Positions 1 through 35,838 of a DNA stretch of 64,000 nucleotides are shown here, one piece after another. The stretch spans positions 3,596,001-3,660,000 of the forward strand of contig OZ176052.1 of assembly GCA_964247055.1 (NCBI GenBank). The letters are read 5' to 3'. A program made the position numbers and the translations under genes. The stretch comes from Paragordius varius. Taxonomy: Eukaryota; Nematomorpha. Position 1 is the stretch's first letter; every line of letters starts with the position of its first letter. The notes under the pieces are model-generated. The model was not told the origin of the DNA. It did not search any database and worked only from the letters and a program-made list of their open reading frames with translations.

Positions 1-605
1 TCCAGGGGCTAGTCTAAATAAGCGCTCGAAAAAAATATTTGCCTTTCTAGGATTACCTAAAAACATTATCGAATATTACAGTCTCATAACTTGGGCGCAA
101 ATTGATTCATATATTATATTTGGGGATTATTTATGAAAATATTGTAATTTAATTACGAATATAACAAAGTTTTTACCACCTTTGTGGCCCTTCTATATTA
201 AGAATCCAATATTCGGATACATTTTGCTAAATAAAATTTTTATTGTGATAGCCAATTGCTTCATTTAGGATAAATCAATAAAATACATGACAAACTACCT
301 TGAAAAGCAAAATATATTTTTAGAAAAATTATGTGAAAAATTCTTAACTTTTTGGATTCGCCTAATGGACAGGCTTTTTTGAAGTAAGCGCATAAATGCC
401 GATATTGTGCGATAAAAATTTTGAATATATCTATTTAAAATAATAATATTTTGCTAAAATATAGTTTAGAAGACATATTTCGAGCTCTATGGCATTTTAA
501 AGCATTGTGGAAATTATTATAAAGATGCATATGTTATAAAAACACTTTAATATATGACTTAAAACGGCGTTTGACATATAAAATAATTTTTTGTTAAAAA
601 CAAAA

Positions 606-608
<3 letters not shown>

Positions 609-655
<47 letters not shown>
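609..655. repeat. (AT)n microsatellite
   Basis: About 46 bp of uninterrupted TA dinucleotides. It produces a meaningless Ile-Tyr open frame on the minus strand. Confidence 0.95.
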
Positions 656-660
<5 letters not shown>

Positions 661-1576
661 TGAAGCTGATAGAAATGTTCAGCCCCATCAAATTATATAA
701 AAATGATATTATAATATGTTATAGTGTTATACCCTTTCCACCATGCTAAATTAAATTAACAAAATAACTAATGATATGAAAATTTTTTGATGTCATTTTA
801 TATTTAATATTCTTATCGTTTTACCTGACACTTAGAAAATTGCCCAATTGTCCAAAATTTTGATACTTTCGGAGTTAGATCTAAAATTTTAAATTTTAAA
901 AAAATATTTGCTTTTTTATATATTTAATTTTATACATAGGATTATTGGGATATATAAATCCTTATACTATGAAAGCAAAATGTATCAGAATTATCACGGT
1001 GCTTTTGGTTTTGGCTATTACGAGCTATATAAGAAAGTTATGTACACTTATGATAACTACTCCATCTCAGAAAATGGCAAAATTTGCGACATTAATTTTA
1101 TTTTGATGACAAAAAATATCACACCATAAATAATATAAAAAACAAGAATATTTTTTAATTGATATAGCTTTGAAAGACCCAATTTTGCCTTAATTCGGGG
1201 TAGTGTCCATAAAATACACGTAAAAATGCCGACATATGGCAATAAAAATTTATTATATGCTAAATTTTGACATTAAAAAAGTTTTTTCCCCGAAAATTAT
1301 TTTAATTCATAAAAAATTTATTGAAGCGTTCTTCCTACTGTTTTAAGGTAGGATGGAAAAGGTATTAAAATAGATATTATATAATTTTCTATATAATTGA
1401 TGAGCCTAATCATTTTTATCTTTCAGAATTTAATTAAACATTTTATTACATTTTAGTGCAGCTTTATATCCCAAAACTATTTAAAATTTTGTTATCTTAA
1501 AAAGTTTTGGTATTAAGCGGATTTAAATATATGCACTTTAGTTTTTTAAGCAGATTATACAAAAAATTTTTTATAT

Positions 1577-1790
1577 GGTAACTCATCTCAAACTTTTTCC
1601 GCCATTTTTTTTATAATTTTTTTAAATCGCTTATGCCACAGGCTAAAAATTATTGGAAAATGTAAATAATTTATTTTAAAGAGCTTCAGTCTGTATTTTA
1701 GCAGCAAAAACTTGATATTTTAATATCAGCTGTTTATTTTAATCATGTTTTGGAACTGACCCGATAGGCTCTAGAAGTCATAATAAAAAA
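1577..1790 (+). repeat. Dispersed repeat family R4, copy 1
   Basis: Begins with CATCTCAAACTTTTTCCGCC, then an AATCGCTTATG block, and ends near TCTAGAAGTCATAATAAAA. The same ordered blocks recur at about 7075-7830 and 20650-20880, and the first block recurs inverted at about 37650-37695. The family is unknown; no coding capacity is seen. Confidence 0.5.
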
Positions 1791-2234
1791 ACTTTTTTCT
1801 TATACATGAGAGCAATGTTTGATATATTTTAACTAATATAACTTTCAAAACTGTAGTTTAATTATGAAATTGAGTTTTGGGATATTAAACTATCCCAGAA
1901 GTTAAAATATGCTAATGAAGTGTTAAAGGCTCCTTTGAATTCAAATTTAGGTGCATTTTAGTAATAAAAACAATTTATATTTAACATAAATAAATAAAAC
2001 GAACGAATATTATTTTATTTTGAGGTGTTTAAAATATTGACATCATGGAATTCTATAGAAATTATTATTTATAAATAAATCGTTGTTATATCGTTTCTAT
2101 CTTATGTTGAGATAGAATGAAGTGCCCAACAAAAGGGTATAAATAAAATATTGAAGCAATATATCCATTAAATTTGAAGTCAGAATTTAGCATATGTTTC
2201 GAATTTTTATTGCGCAATATTTTTACCTTTATTT

Positions 2235-2370
2235 TAACACTTGGATACAACTCATTCATTTCACTCCTTCGATTCGAATTGGGGTAGTTGGTTACCCCAG
2301 GCTTAATATTAAATATTACAAAAAATGGAACTTGCACTTATATATGAACCGAAATAGAATAAATTCATTA
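2235..2370 (+). repeat. Truncated copy of inverted-repeat element B
   Basis: Starts with TAACACTTGGATACAA and carries the GGGGTAGTTGGTTACCCC hairpin of element B, but only the first 140 bp are present. It lies about 90 bp before a full copy in the same orientation. Confidence 0.6.
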
Positions 2371-2424
2371 TAACTTGCAAGGTCTAAAAGCGAAAACAGT
2401 AGGTTATCTTGATTATTTATCTAT

Positions 2425-2427
<3 letters not shown>

Positions 2428-2456
<29 letters not shown>
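2428..2456. repeat. (AT)n microsatellite
   Basis: TA dinucleotide run abutting the left end of a full element B copy; this may mark its TA-rich insertion point. Confidence 0.9.
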
Positions 2457-2459
<3 letters not shown>

Positions 2460-3025
2460 CACTTGGATATAACACATTCATTTCAGTCCTTCGATTTTAA
2501 ATTGGGGTAGTTGAATACCCCAGGTCTGTCAAAAAATAAATAATTAAAAAATTATGGAATGAATTGAAACCATGGCAATAATTTGCACATTTATAACATT
2601 AATGAACCGAAATATAAAAAAAAATATTATTCAAAAATACTTGATATTAGTTATTTTTAGTTAAAACTTAAAGGTAAAAATTTAGTCAACATGACATGTG
2701 TGCTCATGCTAAATATTATACAATACAAAATAAACCACTTTTTCTGTTTCTATCTATGTTGGATGTGTTTTAAATGATAAATTAGCTTAAATATTAGCTC
2801 TAAAAACAAATAAACATGATATTTTGCAAAAATGGCGTCGAAGTAGTTTGATATGAAACTTTTTTTCAACACCAAATTTTATATAGATATTTCGGCTTAT
2901 ATATATAATTTTAATTAGGATAGAGGGATAAATTAATATCAGGACCGTTTCTTTCAGCAGTTAAAAAAATTTGCTTAGATATAGTTTGGGGTATTTATAT
3001 ACCCCAATTTGAATCCAAGTGTTAA
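2457..3025 (+). mobile_element. Inverted-repeat DNA element B, full copy 1 (about 570 bp)
   Basis: Left end TAACACTTGGATATAA and right end AATCCAAGTGTTAA are inverted. Subterminal GGGGTA...TACCCC hairpins lie at both ends. Internal landmarks (AATGGCGTCGAAGTAGTTTG, CATGACATGTG, CCGTTTCTTTCAG) recur at 37084-37642 (inverted) and 53957-54510. No transposase frame is visible, so it looks like a non-autonomous DNA element (MITE-like). Confidence 0.7.
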
Positions 3026-3431
3026 TCAGGATTTTGATGTTCACTGTGTATATATATAAAATAGTTTGCTCTATACATTTACCAAAAAACAATACTATGC
3101 CCCCCTCATTTAAATCCAAACGCATAACTCAATTTTACAAACATTCATAAACTTTTTGAGTATATATGTGATCAAATTTAGCCGTAGAATGGCACAAAAT
3201 ATTTAATTAACAGAATTATAATTAAAATATTTGAGATGGTAATTTTTAAAACTTTATTCCTCAATAATATCCTAAACTTTTTTTGAAATATAAAAAATTT
3301 AAAATATCATTTTTGAAATGTATCATCCCTAAGTGTAAAACCCAATTCATAATGCGTTAATGTTAATAATATATATCACTACATCGCCTACTGAGTGCCA
3401 CACATTCATTTATTCTGATGCGGAGTATTAG

Positions 3432-27347
<23,916 letters not shown>

Positions 27348-27610
27348 AAATAAAATATTTTTTTGAAAAAATTGTTGACAATCACGATTTTTGACAATAT
27401 ATTATTGTTTTGGGTCGCAAAATAGGAAAAGAGACTAAGTTGATGGTTTCTTTATTTATGTAACAATTATAATTATAAAAATTATATTGAAGAAAATATT
27501 AACCAAGATTTGAAAAAGTATGGCTATCTTCATACCACACATTAGTTTTTGCGTTTTGTCTTTACAATTCTAAATAATCTTTATTGTATGTATGTATGTG
27601 TGTATGTTAG

Positions 27611-27819
27611 GACAACACAATGTTATAACATCAAACACAAACTCAAATGCCCCAAACCTATATTCCATTAATCAACAACAAAATCAACAAGCCCATCACG
27701 GGCAAAGTCATTCCCCTTCCCCCATATTTAGCGGTGCTGCTGGCGGTAATTCAAATTCCAACCTAAACTCTCAAACTATTCCCACGGCTACACCAAAACA
27801 ACTTATAAACCATCATTAA
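27611..27819 (+). CDS. CAMK2: Candidate alternative 3' terminal exon of CaMKII
   Basis: After a TATGTATGTTAG acceptor, an open frame of 209 nt encodes a Q/N/S-rich tail (QHNVITSNTNSNAPN... to LINHH) and a stop. A GT at 27337 inside the last canonical exon, before its stop, leaves phase 1, which matches this exon. Joined this way the protein would be 554 residues instead of 488. The donor (AAA|GTTACA) is weak, so use must be shown by transcripts. Low-complexity coding composition supports it. Confidence 0.5.
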
Positions 27820-28407
27820 TGAAATACTGATCTTTTCAAAAACTATGGATATGGATCTTGATTTTGATAGCTTTTTTTATACATATAATTATTATAATTC
27901 AAAACGATACAATAGTGCAATCAATATTGTTTTTGGCCAATTATAATAACCCAATCACGGAGGACAAATATATATCTGCTTTATTTATTATTTGAAAATA
28001 TTATTCTAATTATTGTATACAGCTATATTCATTCTTATGACAAACTAAAACTATTTATTGTGTATATATCATTTATGAATATACCTTGAAGCTTATATTT
28101 ATATGATTAGTTGCTTTTTATACTTATTTATGTGCATTATTACTTATTTATTTTTCCGAAAAACGGTAAAATTGCCATGTAAATTTTTGAAAATGAAATT
28201 CTTTAAATTTTAAAATCATGTGGTTTAAAGTTTGGAATCTAGAGGAAAATTTATGCTATGTATCATATGTCAAATTTTATTTTTACATATATTGACTTCT
28301 TTTAATTATATTTATATCATATTTTCTATGTTGTATGTATAAAAATAAATTTACAAATAACGCTCGCTACTCTACTAATAGCCAATTTTTAATTTAGTAG
28401 CATTGTC

Positions 28408-28685
28408 CAGACATGAAATTATACGGACAAAACGGATCAATATATAGACAAATATTTTTTTCTAAATGACAGTTATACTTTTTCAAACTTTAATTTATTT
28501 ATATAAAGTAGTAAATTACAATCGTAAAATATATATTTAATAGTGTTACCTATATAGATCTATATATTATAATTTGCAGTTTAAAACAATCAGTTATATT
28601 AGAAAAAATTAAGATTTAAAAAGTATGATTGTCTTTTAGAAAAAATTTTTGTCTACGTTTTGTCCGTATAATTTCAATTTTCAGT
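28408..28685. mobile_element. Inverted-repeat element C, short copy
   Basis: GAAATTATACGGACAAAACG is mirrored by CGTTTTGTCCGTATAATTTC about 230 bp further on. Same terminal motif as the copy in CaMKII intron 8. Non-coding. Confidence 0.7.
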
Positions 28686-28769
28686 GTTTTTTACTAATAA
28701 TATCCTTCTATAAACTCTGAGGCACAAAAAATATGTAATTAAACTAAAAAAACTAACCAAGCATTTAAA

Positions 28770-29310
28770 ACATGGCTTTAAGGAAGCCGAATTCAATATG
28801 TGTAAGAATGAAAATTTAAAATATATGGGATATACTGGTTGTACTATCTTGATTAAAAACGATTTAAAAATAAATAACTGCCAAACATGAAATTTTCAAA
28901 CGTGTGCGGTAAAATTGTTTTCATGATCGAAATCTATATTGGTTGGATAAAATATTGCTAGTCCCACCATCTTTCATTAAAAAACCGATAAAATCGACTA
29001 TATCATCCAAACTAATAGATTGCGTCTCTACGGTCATACTCAAAGAAGAGAACGCCACCTACCCTTTAAAAACTGTTAAATGTTGATGGCAAACGAAGAA
29101 AGGGCCAACTACTCTTTTCTTATTATGATAATATAAAAATGGATTTGAATCAACGTAGTCTTACTACCAAACAATGTAAAGATCGTAAGTTAAAGCGGGA
29201 ATTACCTCGTGGCGCCGCAAAATTCCGAATCTGGAGTCCTGAACCTTACCTACCTGGTTTCCGTATGGTTTATTTATTACACGATATTAAATCATTACAG
29301 GGATTAGAAA
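28770..29310 (+). mobile_element. LINE relic (C-terminal end of reverse transcriptase ORF)
   Basis: Translation shows IQTNRLRLYGHTQRR, then GKRRKGQ and KMDLNQRSL...CKDRKLKRELP. This is the RLRWxGHxxR...GRPxxRWxDxIxxDL tail typical of many non-LTR retrotransposon ORF2 proteins. The catalytic part is absent, so it is a 5'-truncated copy. Clade not determined. Confidence 0.65.
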
Positions 29311-29653
29311 ATTAAGAAATGTTTAAGAACCAAAAGAAAAAGCCTAATGATACCAAGAGTTTTTTCAACCGGAATTATTTGGTCAATTAAAGAAAATATT
29401 GTGGAACCGGAAGCAAAGGTTATAAATATTAGACACTTAAAAACGGTCCTGGTTCTAAACTAAACTTTTAAATTTGCCCGAACGTTTTCCCTCATGTTTT
29501 TTTATTCTTTAATATAATCATTAGTATTTGAACACATTTCACATCATGCACAATATTTTTCAATTATGACCAAATTAAAATTAAATATAACCAAAAACAT
29601 AGAGAATATTTATTTACAATTTAAGTTCATATCTATTTTATAATAATGTCCAA

Positions 29654-32600
29654 TTATAAAAAAGCTTCAAGCGTACAAATTTCATATAAAATTTCTTCTA
29701 TATTCATTCCACTAAGTTCTAAAATAATATTTAAAAATTTGTTGAGAATATATGAGTTTGCAATATTGTATTCTTGTAATCCCTCATCAGATTCATTGTT
29801 TTGAGCTTTGCTGTGATAGATTTTGTAACTTTTAACAAATTTATTAAAATGGGCCTTAAACGATTTGTGATATTTCGTATGTTTGTTAGGTGCATACATA
29901 CGATTAGATGGTATATTTAAACACTGATTAACATCACTTTTTAACGATTTATGGAGATCTAAAGTGTTATTGAACAAAGTTTCCATATCATCATTCCCAA
30001 AATGTTCATATATACGTTTATAGGTTGTCGCAATAATCATATTATATTGAGATAAATGGGTAAAAGATATCAACGTTGCATTTTGTAATGCATCAGAATT
30101 AAGATTAGAATTAATCGCGTTAGCATTATCGATGAATTGGGGCGTAAAGCCATGTTGTGATAGAAAAGGGGCCAGAGGGTCGTCTAAATCATCATAGTTT
30201 GAAGATTGCAAGAGCGTTTCATCATCTATGTGTAAAATTTGGTATTAACAATTATTTCTGTTTTACAATGTTAATGCTTAATAAAATTAATATTATTCTT
30301 TATATGATTATCAAATTCTTTTAATATCACTCCCATTTTAACGAAGTTGCATATTTTAATCATTAACAAAAAAATTAAACTGTTCAAATAGTCAAAAAAA
30401 CAAAATTTTTCCCCTGTTATGCATATGCGCTTACCTTGATTTTGACCACGATCATCGATAGGCGTTTTTGTTGAAGAGGTGGTAAATTCGGGTTTATATT
30501 GTTCAAAAAAATTTGCCAAATTATTTTTCAACAGTGTTTGTTTGACGGATGCAGAGCCAGTATCTGGTCGATATGCCCAAAATTGCATGGCATCTATGCA
30601 TTCATTAACACGTTGAGTCAGGGATTTTTTTGCATATTCTTGAGGATAAAACATCATAGCCAAATAATTTCGATAAATCTTATCATTAACACTTCCATGT
30701 TCATATTCAAGGGGATTAAGTAAAGCGTATTGTTTCAACAACTGTTTTTCATACCTTGCTTTGTATGATGAGTTAGATTGTGACAAAGATATCCACATAT
30801 TCCACCATAGGCTAAATTTAAAAACTGACGGTTTATTAATGTCTTCATTTGCTGTTGATACCTGGTCAGATACCTCGTCAGTATTAGATAAAACATGTGT
30901 GTTTTCATTAACATTAAAATGCGACTCAGTAGCTGAATGATAATAGTAAATGTGATAAATTTTAAAGGAAACAAAAAGTATGGCCCAAGCATGACCTTCC
31001 CAATTTATCCAATAACGTGAACCACGGAACATGTTATAAGGCGGATCTAAAATTCCAAACAACGGATTGTAAATAACATTGCTGGCTGATGGTAATTGGT
31101 CAGTTTGAGACGTAGTATTATTCGCCTTCTCATTTTCAAAACAATTGGCAAAGAGGTGTTGCAACATATCAAGATACGGTTGTTTGCAACATTTTTCGAT
31201 GATGAGTATGAGAGATTCTAAAACATACATTTATAAAATTTAAACCAAAAAAAGTCGTTTGAAAATCATTCAAGTGTATCAAGCAATTTTTTGAAACATA
31301 AGATTGATAATAGATGAAACGAGTATACTTGGTAAGTTCAATCGATGTGTCAAGAGATATACCATAGGCTGGATATACTTGTCAAATATTACTTTTCTAC
31401 ACATTAATGCTATTTCAATGTTAGAAGATTGATTCACATTACTATCCTTGTTTCCCCCAAAAGCATACTCGAAATATTGGGCATTTTTATCAAGTTCAAG
31501 CGTTTGGATTAGGTTTGCACATTGACGTCTTAGGCCTCGAATGAGTGGTAAGGTTCGTGTATTGAAAACGCAAGTATCAAACAGTACAAATTTCATTTCT
31601 TGTGGCAGAATGGAAAATGAATTACCCAAATAAGGGACAACACGTCGCGATATCAATCTATGAAAAAAAATAAAAAAACCAAGTAAAAAATTGAATAAAA
31701 ATCTCTTTCTAAAGTTTCCAAGATTTTAAAGCCTTAAAATTTTGAAAAATATGAATTAAATTGCAATTATAAAAAAATTTGATAGATTAACATAACATTG
31801 TTAAACATCATTTTATAGATATTTGGAAATTATTGTTAATAGAAAAACATGTACGAAATTATATCTGATATAAGGATCAAATATCTGTAGGATTCTTCCA
31901 CCAAGGATTGGTCAAAAACAGTTTCAGAAAAATTTATAAGAGTTGCACTAAGGCAGGTAAAACCAAGTGTTGAAAGTATTGATAAATCGTAGGCGTTCAA
32001 AACTCCTCTGTGTTTGAAATTTCTCGATTTAGTCAAAGGAAAAGGTCCACCGTTATTAGTTTGAGTAATAATTGGTTCGTTATCAAAATCTTGATCTAAA
32101 TTATCCTTTTCGCCCTCAAAATCTTGTGTGTTCTTATTATCACCAATTCCAGGTTGAGTATTAGATGCTCTAGTTTTACGGTACCTTAGAGGTATATTTT
32201 TGGTGAGATATTTATTAAGTATGGTTTGATTGGTAAGATTTGAATAATCAGAATTTTCGAGTTTTTCATCCAACTGTTCCCTGATTTGAGGGGTCAATAT
32301 ATCATTAAAATCGATTGATTTATCTTCTTCTTGCTGTTTTTTCGATGATGAATTATGTCTGGTGATCCTGGATATTTTAGAAATTTGAGTTGGAGTTTTC
32401 CTGGTTGAAATACGTACTTTTTGCAATTGCAGAGCACTGATGTTTGCAGCAATTCGTTGTTTTTTAGCGGGTGATGATATATCTAAAAAGGGTGATTAAA
32501 TCAAAAGCAAAAAATACATTTTTCATACAAAATATTTTAATTCATCGAATTAAAATGACTACCTTGAGGAGTATCATCCGTAACACGGGCCGGTCCTTCA

Positions 32601-33637
32601 AGGTCGATTAAATGTTTAAAACCCAGTTTTGAATCATTTTTAATATCGATATAATCATGTTTTTCAATAAAAACATTTTCTCCATATTCCTTATAGCCGC
32701 TGTTATTAAGTTCAAAAGATAAATTTACGGTTTCATCAACCAAAGTATCATGTTTGTTGAATAAGGCCTCAAATTGGTTTTCAAGCGAAAAAGTTTCTAT
32801 TTTTAATGATTTAGGATCCTCAAAATTGTTGGCTTGCTTAACCTTATGAACAGTATTTTTGATTTCACCGTCATCATAGGGAGACAAATCAATATTTTTA
32901 TCCATAACTTGGTTCAAGTTTGATTTGGCGTTCGGTTCTTTTTTTGTAAGTTCGTTTTCAGTTTTATTTAAAGAGCTGGCTGTATCGCGTTTAATGTAAT
33001 TAGTGTTTTTTATGTTAGTAACTGTTGATAACTTGGAAAGTATAGTTTTTATTTGGGGTTTGTCAGAAATTTGAACGCATTTAAATATGTCTCGGAGTCG
33101 TCTACTAAAAATTGGGTAATGCGATTGACCGTGAGGCGAAATAAAAATTGAGGATCCTGTAAAAAATAAAGATTCATAAATAATTTGTGAAAAAAATTGC
33201 TTAGTAATTATTTTTTGGTTAATTCAATAATATTTAATTACTATATCATCTATTTTCAAATTTCAACTATAATAAAAAACGCTTACGTTTTTGTAAAAAG
33301 TTATGGTAGAATTGAAGTGAATATGTCAATAAATCTTTGTTCACACCACATTTCAAAAGAGATTTTGATTGTTTTTTCAAGATGATTGCAAAAGCTTCTT
33401 GATATGTCCATGGCATCCCTTTATCCACTAAATTTATATATCAATCTTACAAAATAATGGAGCAATTTCGTTTAAATTAGATCTTTGAGAAAATTTTTGA
33501 CTGAAACCAGCGTTTATGGGTTCATCATCATCAACCTCATACATATCATATATTTGGACATTACATTGGGAACAAAAATATCGCCCATCCAAACAATCAT
33601 AATGAGTGGATTCGCATTGTTTGCATTTAAAAGACAT
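29654..33637 (-). CDS. TAF1B: RNA polymerase I initiation factor TAF1B (RRN7-type)
   Basis: Seven exons on the minus strand: 33637-33451, 33427-33287, 33156-32563, 32482-31855, 31657-31329, 31217-30435, 30225-29654. They join in phase to 1,077 codons. The N-terminal zinc ribbon has Cys5, Cys8, Cys22 and Cys25 (FKCKQCESTH...YFCSQCNVQIYD), the TFIIB-like signature of TAF1B/Rrn7. Next comes PWTYQEAFAIILKKQSKSLL, which matches the conserved helix after the ribbon, and then cyclin-fold-like stretches (exons 4-6). It is longer than human TAF1B (588 residues) because of Asn/Lys/Ser-rich inserts in exons 3, 4 and 7. In the family the protein is an SL1 subunit that helps recruit Pol I to rDNA promoters. 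Intron 1 is only 23 nt. The start is 7 nt after the COX19 stop; an upstream in-frame ATG at 33673 would overlap COX19. The weakest junction is the exon 5 donor. Confidence 0.85.
33428..33450 (-). other. TAF1B: 23-nt intron 1 of TAF1B
   Basis: GTAAGATTGA...AATTTAG, exactly 23 nt, with donor and acceptor both canonical. Removing it joins NEIAPL to LDKGMPWTYQ in phase 1, as the protein similarity requires. Confidence 0.75.
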
Positions 33638-33644
33638 TGTATGA

Positions 33645-33902
33645 TTAGGTATTTTTGAATCCCAGGTTTTCAAATTTTTCAGTTGCCATTAAGTTATTAT
33701 CCATTCGGCATTTCAAATATTTTTGGGATTCAGTTAAGCATTTTGACGAATTATTATCATTTTTACTGAGACAAAACATATATTTTAAAACAAATTCTCT
33801 ACAAATCTTTTCATCAAGGTGTATCAAGAAAAGGGTGTAGCAGACCCACGTCGCCACTGTCCACAAAAGACGTCCCTTGCTGCCCTTCCAAACACCAGTC
33901 AA
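33645..33902 (-). CDS. COX19: Cytochrome c oxidase assembly protein COX19
   Basis: Frame of 85 codons. Residues after HLDEKIC form two CX9C motifs (C-REFVLKYMF-C and C-LTESQKYLK-C) followed by RMDNNLMATEKFENLGF. This is the COX19 signature (human: CRMERKLMLQEPLEKLGF). COX19 is a small twin-CX9C (CHCH) protein of the mitochondrial intermembrane space, needed for copper delivery to cytochrome oxidase. The total length matches the family (about 90), but the first 28 residues are odd: the usual PPxKGSFPLDH before HLxE is missing, and the codons lie in a GC-rich block that looks foreign. Either the true first exon is further upstream or the N-terminus was replaced. The stop is 7 nt before the TAF1B ATG. 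Confidence 0.8.
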   Translation of the reverse strand: MTGVWKGSKGRLLWTVATWVCYTLFLIHLDEKICREFVLKYMFCLSKNDNNSSKCLTESQKYLKCRMDNNLMATEKFENLGFKNT

Positions 33903-33960
33903 TGGTGGTTCAGTGACAGCCGTCTAGTTGCGTCAGGGGTCGAGTTGACTTCTAGGGATA
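33826..33960 (+). repeat. GC-rich block, possible SINE or LINE tail
   Basis: About 130 bp far richer in G+C than its surroundings. TGGTTCAGTGACAG and GGGGTCGAGTTGAC, about 30 bp apart, loosely resemble tRNA A and B boxes, so a tRNA-derived SINE is possible. It overlaps the first codons of the COX19 frame. No second copy is seen in the window. Confidence 0.35.
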
Positions 33961-34214
33961 TAATGATAAGTTTATATAAAGATATGTATGAAATAAAATG
34001 AAGATATATTTGACATTTACTGGTAAAATAAATCCAATCGACTATGTCCTATATATTTATACTAATGTTTAATAGATCTAATATTCTTTAAGCTTAATTC
34101 AATCGAATGCATATTTTCATACTGTAACAGTATTTATCTTGTTTGATACGATTTTATAAACCAATATTTAACTTTTGCTAGTGTGTATTTCCGTTTTTAG
34201 TCCATGTTTTTTTA

Positions 34215-34640
34215 TAGTCTATAAATTCCAGTTGGTATTCATAAAGTGTCTGATATTTAAATCAATTTTTCTCCTTTTATATGTAAATCTAACATTTATA
34301 GACCAATAAATTAAATTTTCTTTAATCAATCTCTTAATTAAAACAATTTTTTCCCTTTGTAAAGTCCTCTTAAGATACCGCATTCGTTATCTTTAATCTA
34401 TAAATTCCAGTTGTTATTTGCCTTTATAATACATTTAAAATACCGCATTATAAATCTTTTTAATTTTTACAAGCAAATTAACAGTAGCAAATGGTTAAGA
34501 TTTAACATATTTTTTAATGACTTTTTTTATATAAATAATAAATGTGTAAAATCTAACAGTAGCAAATGGTTAAAATGTAACAAACTTTTTAGTGACTATT
34601 TTAAAAATAATAAATATGTAAAATCTAAAGGACATTTAAA
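34215..34640 (+). repeat. Local direct repeats
   Basis: TCTATAAATTCCAGTTG occurs about 177 bp apart (near 34219 and 34396). A 75-bp unit with AACAGTAGCAAATGGTTAA is repeated in tandem from about 34479 to 34630. These look like small tandem duplications. Confidence 0.65.
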
Positions 34641-34664
34641 ATAAAGTAAAATATAAAAATGCTT

Positions 34665-34995
34665 ATCTCTAAGTTACGCATGGAAGTTCCAAAGGGACTA
34701 CGTTCAGCTTGGTCGTAGCAACGAAACGTAAACTTTCCCGTGCCTGTGTCAATCTTTCCTCCTATGCGACTACAGCGGCACGCCCCACAGCGCTCCTATT
34801 ATTATGCTAAAAAGCAAAGGCATACAAATGGGGAGCCTAAGTGAGTGCATATAGAGTGACACCTTAGACGAAGCGGTACACATCCCGCTAAGCTATAGAC
34901 TATCCGGGAAAGATCGTTACAATCAACGTCATGCGGTCGTCCAACCAATACTGGCATGCAATACATTCCCTTGCGTGTTTGTTGAGAATATTTAT
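34665..34995 (+). repeat. GC-rich block of unknown nature
   Basis: About 330 bp of near-balanced base composition in very AT-rich flanks. TTCAGCTTGGTCGTAGCA resembles a tRNA A box and TAGCTTAGCGGGA is present on the minus strand. No convincing tRNA fold or protein similarity was found. It may be a SINE or recently acquired DNA. Confidence 0.4.
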
Positions 34996-35094
34996 TTTTA
35001 GTCATAATATTACCATTATTATAAAGTTCTCATTTTAGGCAAAGAATTACAATGACAATGTTCGTAAGTCCCAATAAAAACATAATTTTCATTC

Positions 35095-35364
35095 AATAAG
35101 CGTTCTTGTAGATAAGGTGCAATTAGGATTATCATATCTTATAAATAGTGCATGAAGTTTTAAGTATAGAAGCCAAAAACTCGTTTTCCAATTTTCAGCG
35201 AATAAAAGTATATAGTCTGGTTGTGATTCATAAATCCAAAAGTAACCGAATAAAATATCCAGGCGAAGAAGACAATTCCTAACTTCAGCAGTGGTGTAGT
35301 AACAACGTACAAATTGTTCTCCTATTTGCTTAACCTGTTCGTGATCGGATGCCGCATTAGTGTC
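35095..35364 (-). pseudogene. Coding-like fragment, unidentified (weak NTF2-like start)
   Basis: After a TAG acceptor-like site an open frame of about 90 codons includes VKQIGEQFVRCYYTT, which loosely resembles the first helix of NTF2-like domains, and then aromatic-rich sequence. It does not continue into a recognisable domain. Similarity is too thin to name. Confidence 0.3.
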
Positions 35365-35838
35365 TATTTAGGTAGGGAAATATTTAAAAATATCATATGA
35401 AATAAAGAATATATTATCGATCTAAGTAGGTCCTGAGATGTGAAGTTCGGATTTGTCTTGGCATATTGAGTAATATTATATAAACCATTTGTGGATAACA
35501 ATCAAATGTCATTTTTTTGGGAATTATCCATTGCCTGGCTTATTTTAAAAACTCATGTTTAAATTAAACATATCTGTATCATTCCATTTGTTGAGAGGTG
35601 ACACAGGATAATTGAATAAAATGCATATTTTATATAAAATATCTAGGTTCATAGAAGTTTTATGATGGTGTCAATTTTTGCAATTCAATTTTTTATTGTG
35701 TTGTTGTCATATTGAGATAGGTGAGAAGCTGCTTAAGGACTATATAGACTTTGAAGGAGACAAAATTCTTGCAAAATTTATATGTTTTTGATTTTATGTT
35801 TGGCTAATGCGGTCGATGATACACATATGTCGATGATC

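Larger units (their letters stand above)
1..3431. other. Intergenic, repeat-rich, no gene seen
   Basis: I see no exon with recognisable protein similarity here. The stretch holds an AT microsatellite, a dispersed repeat (about 1577-1790), a truncated and a full copy of a roughly 570-bp inverted-repeat element, and the 5' flank of CaMKII. Short open frames are AT-repeat or chance frames. Confidence 0.6.
27820..29653. other. Intergenic between convergent CaMKII and TAF1B
   Basis: Contains a short element C copy (28408-28685) and a LINE relic (28770-29310). An AATAAA on the minus strand near 29609-29614 fits the TAF1B 3' end. No other gene seen. Confidence 0.6.

Noticed and set aside
497-691. 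Minus-strand frame rich in Ile-Tyr
   Set aside because: It is produced by the (AT)n microsatellite. The same holds for the start of the frame at 25978-26286, although that frame overlaps a real CaMKII exon.
33890-33958. tRNA gene
   Set aside because: A- and B-box-like strings are present, but no acceptor stem or anticodon arm can be drawn.
34665-34760. Hammerhead ribozyme (suggested by CGAAACG)
   Set aside because: The required CTGATGA core and the three helices are not present.
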